A stretch of 12,992 nt of DNA from an uncultured Bacillota bacterium (lineage in GTDB: Bacteria > Bacillota > Clostridia > Christensenellales > UBA1242): the NCBI GenBank assembly GCA_900545735.1, contig URAC01000024.1, positions 1 through 12,992 of the forward strand, written 5' to 3'. Each line of letters opens with the position of its first letter. Within the stretch, counting starts at the first letter, position 1. This document shows, piece by piece, positions 6,665-12,946 of this stretch. Below the pieces are notes generated by a model. The model was not told where the DNA came from and searched no databases. It saw only the letters and a list, made by a program, of their open reading frames with translations. Both the position numbers and the translations under genes were made by a program.

Positions 6665-7525
6665 GTGAAATATCAAAAATTAGCAGATAGAATTGAAATT
6701 TTAGATTGCGAAGATTTTTGCCCAAAGCACATTTTAGAATGTGGGCAAATTTTTTGCTACAAAAAAATTGGAGAAGATTACATCGTCTATCCTCAAGATA
6801 AATGTTGCTATATTGCAAAATCCAATTTAGGCTATAACATTTTAACAAACGATGTAGACTATTTTGAAAATTTCTTTGACTTAAAAACGGATTATAGCCA
6901 TATTAAAAAAGAACTTGGCAAATATAAGGAATTGGAATTTCCTTTGACTTTTGGCGGCGGCATCAGAATATTAAAACAAGAACTATTGGAAACGATTATT
7001 AGTTTTATTATTTCAGCAAACAATAATATAAAACGAATTGCAGCAACGCTAGACAAAATTAGAACGCATTTTGGCAAAACTATAACAAATAATTATGATT
7101 GTCAAATCTATGCTTTTCCAACTTTGGAAGAACTTTCAACGCTTGATGAAAACTTTTTCAAAGGTGTTGGGGCAGGCTATCGCGCACCTTATCTTGTTGA
7201 AACAATATCAAAATTAAATGATTTTTTAAGTGCTCATTCTTTGGAAAATGCTGGTCAAATTGAGACAAAAACTTTGTTAAATGATTTATTAAAATTAAAG
7301 GGTGTTGGCAGAAAAGTTGCAGAATGTATTTTGCTTTTTGGCTATGGCAAACAAGACGTTTTCCCAGTTGATACTTGGATTAAAAAGATTTATTCGGACA
7401 TATTTGGAGAGAATAAATTGAATGCCGACCAAATTGGGAACAATTTGATTTCACGATATGGCAAAAATTCAGGATATGCTCAACAATACTTGTTTTATTC
7501 AAAAAGAGAAAACAATCATATTTAA
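6665..7525 (+). CDS. ogg: OGG1-type 8-oxoguanine DNA glycosylase/AP lyase
   Basis: OGG1 removes 8-oxoguanine opposite cytosine in base-excision repair and cleaves the abasic site by beta-elimination. The 286-aa protein has both OGG parts. The N-terminal domain carries ECGQIFCYKKI (25-35), equivalent to the GQSFRW element of human OGG1. The HhH-GPD core has SFIISANNNIKRI (113-125), the hairpin LKGVGRKVAEC (211-221) with catalytic Lys217, and VFPVDTWIKKIY with catalytic Asp236. It ends with AQQYLFYSKRE, as in OGG1. The frame begins at GTG 6665: the next in-frame codon set upstream runs into a TGA at 6650, and the ATG at 6657 is in another frame with an early stop. There is no ribosome site, but a consensus promoter ends 6 nt before the GTG, so a leaderless mRNA is predicted. 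A terminator follows the stop. Archaeal-type AlkA relatives are the closest alternative but lack this N-domain motif. Confidence 0.9.
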   Translation: MKYQKLADRIEILDCEDFCPKHILECGQIFCYKKIGEDYIVYPQDKCCYIAKSNLGYNILTNDVDYFENFFDLKTDYSHIKKELGKYKELEFPLTFGGGIRILKQELLETIISFIISANNNIKRIAATLDKIRTHFGKTITNNYDCQIYAFPTLEELSTLDENFFKGVGAGYRAPYLVETISKLNDFLSAHSLENAGQIETKTLLNDLLKLKGVGRKVAECILLFGYGKQDVFPVDTWIKKIYSDIFGENKLNADQIGNNLISRYGKNSGYAQQYLFYSKRENNHI

Positions 7526-7533
7526 CTTTTTTT

Positions 7534-7565
7534 CGACTAAATGTTGCAGTTTAGTCGTTTTTTTT
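7534..7565 (+). terminator. ogg terminator
   Basis: CGACTAAA (7534-7541) pairs perfectly with TTTAGTCG (7550-7557) around an 8-nt loop, followed by eight T residues (7558-7565). It is 8 nt past the ogg stop. The ATG at 7541, in frame with spoIIGA, lies in this stem. The arms also resemble Spo0A boxes (TTCGACT at 7532-7538 and AGTCGTT at 7553-7559), which may or may not matter for the spoIIG promoter. Confidence 0.9.
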
Positions 7566-7591
7566 ATGTAATGCTTATTCAAATTGCAATA

Positions 7592-7597
7592 TATAAT
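7592..7597 (+). promoter_or_regulatory. Predicted -10 element of the spoIIGA-sigE operon
   Basis: A perfect TATAAT ends 6 nt before the proposed GTG start of spoIIGA at 7604. No -35 match is found at 16-18 nt. That agrees with established knowledge of spoIIG in Bacillus, a sigmaA promoter with abnormal spacing that depends on activator Spo0A, but activator control here is inference. Confidence 0.6.
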
Positions 7598-7603
7598 TGG
7601 ATT

Positions 7604-8449
7604 GTGGAAATAATTATTGAATATGTTTTAATAGACAATTTGGTGATTAATTTTCTAATTCTTTTTTTATCTGCCAAAGTGCTATCTAGCAAAATAACTT
7701 GGTGGAGATTGCTAATTTCAAATATTTTTGGAACTGCAATGTCATTTTTGTTCCCAATATTAATGCTGCCAAGTTATCTTCTAATTTTGCTAAAATTGTT
7801 GGTCGGCGTGATTATGATTTTGATAGCATATAAAATCAAAACTTTTAAATCTTTCGCGCTTCATTTTGTCACATTTTTATCTATCACAGCATTGTTCGGC
7901 GGAATAACATTTATGATTTCATATTTTGCTTATGGAAGTTTGGAGGTGTTAAACAATTCATATTCTAAAAATTTCCCTATGGGGGTGATTATAGGAATAA
8001 TAGCGGCCTATTGCTATGTTTTAATTGGGGTTATAAATTACATAATTAAAAAGCAAAAGACCAAAAAATTTATTTACGATTTAAAGATTTTTACAAATGA
8101 TAAGACTTATAAAATTTCCGCTTATTTAGATAGTGCGCATAATTTGATTGACCCAATAAGCAATGAGTCGGTGATAATCATAAACTTTGAAACATTCAAT
8201 AAGATATTCAAATTGCCTATGGAAAAGTTGATTCAAAAAGATGTATCTTATCTAAAAAACGCCCATTACATCGACTATAAAACAATAAACAAAACAGCTC
8301 AAAAAATGCTAGTTTTTAATATTGAAAAAGTGGAAATCGATTTGATAAAAAGCAAATTAAAAAAAGAAAATGCAGTGTTAGGATTGTCCTTTTCCAACTT
8401 TAAAAACAATTTTAATTGCGATGCCTTGATTAGCCCAACATTAATTTAA
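7604..8449 (+). CDS. spoIIGA: SpoIIGA, pro-sigmaE processing membrane protease
   Basis: SpoIIGA is the septal aspartic protease that removes the pro-peptide of sigmaE in the mother cell after a forespore signal. The 281-aa form shows about five hydrophobic helices in the first 150 residues (for example DNLVINFLILFLSA and LLILLKLLVGVIMILIAY), then a soluble domain with AYLDSAHNLIDPISNESVII, aligned to the family's active-site DSGN...DP. The catalytic Asp would be Asp176; the next residues are Ser-Ala, not the usual Ser/Thr-Gly. The end, LGLSFSNF...ALISPTLI, is also typical. The frame is open from an ATG at 7541, but that codon is in the ogg terminator and the added residues do not fit the family. 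GTG 7604 gives the usual short lead to the first helix (MEIIIEYVLIDNLVINF) and follows a -10 at 7592-7597 by 6 nt. No ribosome site is present. sigE follows after 15 bp. Confidence 0.88.
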   Translation: MEIIIEYVLIDNLVINFLILFLSAKVLSSKITWWRLLISNIFGTAMSFLFPILMLPSYLLILLKLLVGVIMILIAYKIKTFKSFALHFVTFLSITALFGGITFMISYFAYGSLEVLNNSYSKNFPMGVIIGIIAAYCYVLIGVINYIIKKQKTKKFIYDLKIFTNDKTYKISAYLDSAHNLIDPISNESVIIINFETFNKIFKLPMEKLIQKDVSYLKNAHYIDYKTINKTAQKMLVFNIEKVEIDLIKSKLKKENAVLGLSFSNFKNNFNCDALISPTLI

Positions 8450-8464
8450 AATAAAGGAGAAGAA

Positions 8465-9184
8465 ATGTTAAAAAAGTTAATAAAAAAATTATTAAATATT
8501 TTTTCCAAGGGAATTAATTTTTTAGATGTTCAAGATATTGTTTGCTATATTTGTGGCAATGAGGCGTTGCCAAATCCTTTGGATAGCGAAGAAGAAAAAA
8601 TTTTGCTAGAAGAGATGAACAAGGGCAATGAAAATGCGAAGGTCAGGCTTGTTGAACATAATCTCAGGCTTGTTGTTTACATAGCAAAGAAATTTGAAAG
8701 CACAGGGCTTGATTTGGAAGACTTGATTTCAATCGGCGCTATTGGGCTAATAAAAGCAGTTCAAACTTACAAATTTGATAAAAATATCAAACTGGCAACC
8801 TATGCAAGCAGATGTATTGAAAATGAAATTTTGATGCAGCTGAGAAAAGTTTCTCGAACAAAAGCGGAAGTTAGCATAGACGAGCCTTTAAACTTTGATG
8901 CCGATGGCAATGAACTTTTGCTTTCAGATATTCTATACACAGAAGAAGATAGCGTTTCAAAAAATTTAGATTTATCAGTTGAAAAACAGCTTCTTTGGGA
9001 AGCAATTAAACGCTTAAATGAGCGGGAACAAGAGATTATGATTTTGAGATTTGGACTTGCCGGCAAGGAAGAAAGAACACAAAAAGAAGTTGCGGATATG
9101 ATGGGAATTTCTCAAAGTTATATCAGCAGGATTGAAAAGAAAATATTAGATAGGTTAAAAAAAGACCTATTAAAATCTTCATAA
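8465..9184 (+). CDS. sigE: RNA polymerase sporulation sigma factor SigE (pro-form)
   Basis: SigmaE directs early mother-cell transcription during sporulation. The 239-aa protein aligns along its full length with Bacillus SigE: region 2 LVEHNLRLVVYIAKKFESTG, then LEDLISIGAIGLIKAV and LATYASRCIENEILM; the linker EVSIDEPLNFDADGNELLLSD; and region 4 LNEREQEIMILRFGLAGKEERTQ with the HTH VADMMGISQSYISRIEKK. An amphipathic, Lys/Leu-rich pro-sequence is present (MLKKLIKKLLNIFSKG...). Aligning CYICGNEALP with the B. subtilis YYIGGSEALP puts the processing site between Cys27 and Tyr28, the same pro-peptide length as in Bacillus. AAGGAG precedes the ATG. It sits 15 bp behind its protease gene spoIIGA, the classic spoIIG operon, and idi begins 14 bp after its stop. 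Confidence 0.97.
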   Translation: MLKKLIKKLLNIFSKGINFLDVQDIVCYICGNEALPNPLDSEEEKILLEEMNKGNENAKVRLVEHNLRLVVYIAKKFESTGLDLEDLISIGAIGLIKAVQTYKFDKNIKLATYASRCIENEILMQLRKVSRTKAEVSIDEPLNFDADGNELLLSDILYTEEDSVSKNLDLSVEKQLLWEAIKRLNEREQEIMILRFGLAGKEERTQKEVADMMGISQSYISRIEKKILDRLKKDLLKSS

Positions 9185-9198
9185 AATAGGAATTTGGT

Positions 9199-9717
9199 AT
9201 GAATAGTTTTGTTACATTAGTAGATGTTTTTGGAAATAAAAAAGGGGAAATGGAAAAATTAGAAGCACACAAAAAGGGCGTGCTTCACGAAGCGTATTCC
9301 ATTTTCATTATCAAGAATGGCAAGATGCTTTTGCAAAAAAGGGCAAAGAACAAATATCATTCTGGAGGGCTTTGGTCAAACGCTTGCTGTTCACATCCAC
9401 AATTAAATGAAAATATTTTTGAAAATATAAAAAGAAAAACTTATGAAGAAATAGGAGCAAAAATAGAAAATTTGACTTATGAATTTTCTTTTGTTTATAG
9501 GTGTAAATTTGAAAACAATATTATTGAATATGAATATGACAATGTCTTTGCTGCCACAACAAATTCTGAAATAAAAATCAATGTTGATGAAGTTGAAAAA
9601 GTTAAATGGGTCGACTTAAATGACCTTGCAAAAGATTTAGAAGCAAATCCTCAAAAATATTCATATTGGTTTTTAATTAGTTGTCCAAAAATAATCAAAA
9701 AATATTTAAAAAAATAA
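9199..9717 (+). CDS. idi: Isopentenyl-diphosphate delta-isomerase, type I (Nudix)
   Basis: Idi interconverts isopentenyl and dimethylallyl diphosphate, the two building blocks of isoprenoids. The 172-aa product matches E. coli Idi in length and landmarks: TLVDVFGNKKGEMEKLEAHKKG at the start with metal-ligand candidates His24 and His30; LWSNACCSHPQ with Cys64 at the catalytic cysteine position and His66; the Nudix helix KRKTYEEIGAKI; and IEYEYDNVF (109-117), where Glu110 and Glu112 correspond to the acidic pair including the catalytic Glu. A weak ribosome site, AGGA, lies 7 nt before the ATG. With only 14 bp to sigE it is very likely co-transcribed with the spoIIG operon, a place where sigG would be expected in Bacillus. 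Whether it serves sporulation is unknown. The stop lies inside a bidirectional terminator shared with sigG. Confidence 0.92.
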   Translation: MNSFVTLVDVFGNKKGEMEKLEAHKKGVLHEAYSIFIIKNGKMLLQKRAKNKYHSGGLWSNACCSHPQLNENIFENIKRKTYEEIGAKIENLTYEFSFVYRCKFENNIIEYEYDNVFAATTNSEIKINVDEVEKVKWVDLNDLAKDLEANPQKYSYWFLISCPKIIKKYLKK

Positions 9718-9740
9718 CTATTTTTCAAGTTATTTTTTTT
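9708..9740. terminator. Bidirectional terminator between idi and sigG
   Basis: A 12-bp perfect stem (9708-9719 with 9728-9739) encloses an 8-nt loop. The A-run on the left arm and T-run on the right make it functional in both directions. It overlaps the stop codons of both convergent genes: idi TAA at 9715-9717 and sigG TGA at 9727-9725. Confidence 0.85.
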
Positions 9741-10498
9741 CTTATATGTTCGAGTGCGTTTTTTTCTAGCCTAGAAACTTGCGCTTGTGAAATTCCGACT
9801 TCTTCAGAAACTTCTATTTGAGTTTTTCCAATATAATATCTCATCATTAAAATCTTGCGTTCTTTAGGACTTAATTTGTTTATTGCTTCATTCAAAGCAA
9901 ATCTTTCTAATAGCGAATCAATATCATTTTTTGTGTCTGCAACTTGGTCCATAATTCGAACAGTTTCAGAACCATTATTAAAAACGGGTTCAGAGAGCGA
10001 AATCGTGTCTGATATCGCATCTAATGCAAATGCGACATCTTTTACATCTTCATTCATATCAGCGGCTATCTCATCAATCGTTGGGTCATAGTCGCCAGAT
10101 GAACTGAGCTTTTGTCTTGACTGCAGAGCACGATAGGCCGTATCTCTTAAACTACGGCTAACTCTTATTGAATTGTTATCTCTTAAGAATCTTCTTATTT
10201 CTCCAATTATCATAGGAACGGCATAGGTGGAAAATCTAACATTCAAATCCATATTAAAGTTGTTCATTGCTTTAATCAGCCCGACATAGCCGACTTGAAA
10301 CATATCGTCCGCCTTGTCCTTTTTGCCACCAAATCTTTGAACAACGCTGAGGACCAAACGCATATTTGCAAGCAAAAATTCGTCGCGTGCAAGTTCGTCA
10401 CCCTGTTTAACTCTTTTTAATAAAGCCATTAAATCGTTATTCGAAAGTTTTGGCAGTTTTGCAGTATTAACGCCAGTTACAGCAACTTTATTTGCCAT
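9725..10498 (-). CDS. sigG: RNA polymerase sporulation sigma factor SigG
   Basis: SigmaG drives late forespore transcription. The 257-aa protein carries the SigG-specific N-terminus VTGVNTAKLPKL (compare GVDTSKLP in Bacillus), region 2 NMRLVLSVVQRFGGKKDKADDMFQVGYVGLIKAM and VRFSTYAVPMIIGEIRRFLRDNN, then IRVSRSLRDTAYRALQ, and region 4 LSPKERKILMMRYYIGKTQIEVSEEVGISQAQVSRLEK. SigF is the nearest paralogue but lacks the N-terminal motif. The start is ATG 10498 behind GAGGA with about 7 nt spacing. It is convergent with idi, not downstream of sigE on the same strand. A sigmaF-like promoter is visible at 10550-10522, fitting the known dependence of sigG on sigmaF. The TGA stop shows the standard code. 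Confidence 0.96.
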   Translation of the reverse strand: MANKVAVTGVNTAKLPKLSNNDLMALLKRVKQGDELARDEFLLANMRLVLSVVQRFGGKKDKADDMFQVGYVGLIKAMNNFNMDLNVRFSTYAVPMIIGEIRRFLRDNNSIRVSRSLRDTAYRALQSRQKLSSSGDYDPTIDEIAADMNEDVKDVAFALDAISDTISLSEPVFNNGSETVRIMDQVADTKNDIDSLLERFALNEAINKLSPKERKILMMRYYIGKTQIEVSEEVGISQAQVSRLEKNALEHIRKKIT

Positions 10499-10521
10499 TT
10501 TATCTTCCTCGCTTTACCTTT

Positions 10522-10550
10522 TATGTTTTCCTTCTTTCAAATATTTATTC
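10522..10550 (-). promoter_or_regulatory. Candidate sigmaF-type promoter of sigG
   Basis: On the minus strand, GAATA (10550-10546), 14 nt and GGAAAACATA (10531-10522) resemble the sigmaF pattern GYWTA-N15/16-GGNRANANTW with one mismatch in each box and a slightly short spacer. It lies 24-52 nt before the sigG start. The assignment rests on motif resemblance and on the known sigmaF control of sigG. Confidence 0.35.
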
Positions 10551-10592
10551 AAATTCTTAACATTTTTTATTTATGTTATTTCTTAAAAATTG

Positions 10593-10621
10593 TTGTCATT
10601 TTTTTTTAATTGTGATAACCT
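10593..10621 (+). promoter_or_regulatory. Predicted extended -10 promoter of parE
   Basis: TTGTCA (10593-10598), a 17-nt spacer and TAACCT (10616-10621) preceded by TG at 10613-10614 form an extended -10 promoter with a good -35. The leader of about 24 nt carries GGAG 5 nt before the ATG. Confidence 0.5.
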
Positions 10622-10651
10622 TTTTGTGGAAAATTTTTAGACGGAGAAATT

Positions 10652-12592
10652 ATGGCAAAAAGTTATGAATCAAAAGATATCGTTGTTCTTGAAGGCTTAG
10701 ATGCAGTTAGAATGCGCCCAGGAATGTATATCGGAACAACAGGAATAAAAGGATTACATCATATTTTATGGGAAATTGTAGATAACGCGATAGATGAAAT
10801 CACAAATGGCTTCGGCAATAAAATGACAGTTACATTGCATAAAGATGGAAGCGCAAGCGTGGAAGATAATGGCCGTGGTGTGCCGGTTGATGAGCACCCA
10901 ACACTAAAAAAGTCAGGCGTTGAAGTTGTCTTTACACAGTTGCACGCAGGCGGCAAATTTAACAACGAAAATTATGGCTATTCTGGCGGTTTGCACGGCG
11001 TTGGTGCTTCAGTTACAAATGCTCTTTCTGAATGGCTAAAAGTTGTTGTTTGCAAAGATAAAAAGAAATATCAAATGGATTTTGCTTCACCAGTTGTGAA
11101 CGGAAAGATAAAAAGTGGAATTCCAACATCGCCATTGATTTGTTTGGGAGATACTGCAAAGAGTGGAACAAAAGTTACATTTATGCCAGACAAACGCGTT
11201 TTTGAAAGCGTAAACTTTAATGCTGAAACGATTATGAAACGCTTAAAAGAACTTGCTCTTTTAAACAGAGGAATTTTTATCGAATTTGTTGATGAAAGGG
11301 CAAATATTAAGCAAATGTATTGCTATGAAGGCGGAATTTCAGACTTTGTTAGATATTTGAATGAAGGCAAAACAACGCTATATAAAGACCCAATATTCTT
11401 GAGCGGCGAAAGCAAAGTTTTGAAAATGGAAATTGCAATTCAACACACAGATTCCTACACAGAAAACACATTTTCTTATGTAAATAATATTCCAACAACT
11501 GAAGGCGGAACTCACGAAACTGGTTTCAAATCTGCCTTAACTCGTGCAATGAATGAAATTGCAAGGCGTGAAGGATTTTTAAAAGAAAAAGAACAAAATT
11601 TGATGGGTGAAGATTTCCGTGAAGGAATGACGGCGGTCATTGCCATTAAGATGCGCAACATTCAGTTTGAAGGTCAAACAAAAACAAAGTTGGGCAATCC
11701 TGAAGCCCGCGTGGATATGGAAAATTTAGCATATAACGAACTTATAAAATTCTTTGATAAAAAGGAAAACAACGCTACATTTGAAGCAATAATCAACAAG
11801 GCAAAAGGTGCTGCAAAGACTAGAGAAGCGTCAAGAAAGGCAAAAGAACTTACAAGGCAAAAAAATAGCGTAGATAAATATAACTTGGTTGGAAAATTGG
11901 CAGTTTGCACTAGCAGGAAGCCTGAATTGTCTGAATTGTTCATAGTTGAGGGTGATTCTGCTGGAGGCAGTGCTAAACAGGGCAGAGATAGAAACTTTCA
12001 AGCGATTTTGCCTCTTAAAGGAAAACCTTTGAATGCAGAGAAAAAACGCTTGGACCAAGTTTTAGCAAACGAAGAAATTAGAACTATAATTTCCGCTCTT
12101 GAAGCAGGAATTGGTGAAGATTTTAATGTGGACAATTTGAGATATAGAAAGGTCATAATCTTGTCCGATGCTGACCAAGATGGTGCACATATTAGGGCGA
12201 TTTTGTTGACATTCTTCTTCAGATATATGCGTGCACTTATCAACGAAGGCTGCGTTTATATCGGCTTGCCACCACTTTATAAAGTTTATAAAAAAGACAC
12301 TATTGAATATGTATATTCAGATGCAGAACTTCCTGATGCGATTAAGCGCGTAGGCAAGGGCTATCAAATTCAAAGATATAAAGGTCTTGGAGAAATGAAC
12401 CCGGAACAACTTTGGGAAACAACAATGGACCCTAAGAAAAGAAATTTGATACAAGTAACAATAGAGGACGCTGCAGAAGCGGAAAAAATGATTACAACTT
12501 TGATGGGAGATAACATCGAAGCAAGAAAGCAATACATTTCAATGCACGCCGATTTTGATAGAAAAGACAATTTCATAGATAACATAAATTAA
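10652..12592 (+). CDS. parE: Type IIA topoisomerase B subunit (topo IV ParE / gyrase B)
   Basis: This is the ATPase subunit of a type IIA topoisomerase, which passes one DNA duplex through another. The 646-aa protein is complete. The GHKL ATPase domain has EIVDNAIDE (41-49, Glu41 and Asn45), EDNGRGVPVD (71-80, Asp72) and SGGLHGVGAS (111-120). The transducer carries NNIPTTEGGTHETGF and IQFEGQTKTKLGN. The TOPRIM domain has EGDSAGGSAKQGRDR (Glu433) and SDADQDGAH (Asp506, Asp508, Asp510). It ends with YKGLGEMNPEQLWETTMDP and LMGDNIEARKQYI. ParE and GyrB are hard to separate by eye. I favour ParE because of the SGGLHGVGASVTNALSEWL stretch and the absence of dnaA/recF/gyrA neighbours, but no parC follows: a terminator and a HicB-like gene do. 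GGAG precedes the ATG by 5 nt. It is divergent from sigG. Confidence 0.9.
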   Translation: MAKSYESKDIVVLEGLDAVRMRPGMYIGTTGIKGLHHILWEIVDNAIDEITNGFGNKMTVTLHKDGSASVEDNGRGVPVDEHPTLKKSGVEVVFTQLHAGGKFNNENYGYSGGLHGVGASVTNALSEWLKVVVCKDKKKYQMDFASPVVNGKIKSGIPTSPLICLGDTAKSGTKVTFMPDKRVFESVNFNAETIMKRLKELALLNRGIFIEFVDERANIKQMYCYEGGISDFVRYLNEGKTTLYKDPIFLSGESKVLKMEIAIQHTDSYTENTFSYVNNIPTTEGGTHETGFKSALTRAMNEIARREGFLKEKEQNLMGEDFREGMTAVIAIKMRNIQFEGQTKTKLGNPEARVDMENLAYNELIKFFDKKENNATFEAIINKAKGAAKTREASRKAKELTRQKNSVDKYNLVGKLAVCTSRKPELSELFIVEGDSAGGSAKQGRDRNFQAILPLKGKPLNAEKKRLDQVLANEEIRTIISALEAGIGEDFNVDNLRYRKVIILSDADQDGAHIRAILLTFFFRYMRALINEGCVYIGLPPLYKVYKKDTIEYVYSDAELPDAIKRVGKGYQIQRYKGLGEMNPEQLWETTMDPKKRNLIQVTIEDAAEAEKMITTLMGDNIEARKQYISMHADFDRKDNFIDNIN

Positions 12593-12596
12593 AATT

Positions 12597-12629
12597 AATG
12601 CGCCAAAAAAATAATAATTGGCGCATTTT
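12597..12629 (+). terminator. parE terminator
   Basis: AATGCGCCAA (12597-12606) pairs perfectly with TTGGCGCATT (12618-12627) around an 11-nt A/T loop, followed by TTTTGTTTTG. It shows that parE ends its own transcript and is not in an operon with a downstream parC. Confidence 0.9.
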
Positions 12630-12630
12630 G

Positions 12631-12676
12631 TTTTGTAAATTTGCATAATATATGATAAACTAATTTTGTAAATTTG
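12631..12676 (+). repeat. 13-bp direct repeat around the hicB-like promoter
   Basis: TTTTGTAAATTTG occurs at 12631-12643 and again at 12664-12676, 33 bp apart. A further AAATTTGCA at 12681-12689 repeats the core of the first copy (12637-12645 region). The copies sit at the -35 and just past the -10 of the predicted promoter, where an operator would be expected. The A/T bias makes chance recurrence possible. Confidence 0.45.
12633..12661 (+). promoter_or_regulatory. Predicted promoter of the HicB-like gene
   Basis: TTGTAA (12633-12638), a 17-nt spacer and TAAACT (12656-12661) preceded by TG at 12653-12654 form an extended -10 promoter right after the parE terminator. Confidence 0.45.
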
Positions 12677-12716
12677 AAATAAATTTGCACAAACATTAAA
12701 GGAAGGATTTGAAATT

Positions 12717-12946
12717 ATGCAACAATATGTTTTTCCTGCTGTTTTTATTAAGAATGGAGATGAATCTTTTTCAGTTTTAGTGCCAGATTTGAACATCACA
12801 ACCGATGGAGACACTATTGAAGAAGCCTATTTGTATATAAAAGACTATTTGCGAGTCTTTTGTGAATATGCTGTAAAAATGAATGAAGAAATTATTCTTC
12901 CAACAAAATATGAAACTATTTGTGAAAAATTTAAAAAAGATATTGT
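12717..12946 (+). CDS. HicB-like protein, 3' end cut by adapter
   Basis: The first 76 codons are native; the remainder of the open frame is adapter. The N-terminal segment YVFPAVFIKNGDESFSVLVPDL followed by DGDTIEEAYLYIKDYL matches the HicB-type partial-RNase-H fold found in antitoxins of HicAB systems (family pattern: Y-P-a, then PDL-G, then GDT-EEA). The region after residue 45 has no recognised DNA-binding domain, but the C-terminus is missing. The start is ATG 12717 with GGAAGG about 10 nt upstream. No hicA toxin gene precedes it (parE and a terminator do), so a toxin could only lie beyond the contig end. Many clostridial HicB-like genes are solitary, so antitoxin function is not established. 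Confidence 0.75.

Noticed and set aside
9855..10091. 78-aa plus-strand open frame inside sigG
   Set aside because: It is antisense to a clearly conserved sigma factor gene.
12539..12814. 91-aa minus-strand frame over the parE-hicB gap
   Set aside because: It crosses the parE end, its terminator and the hicB start in antisense, with no similarity recognised.
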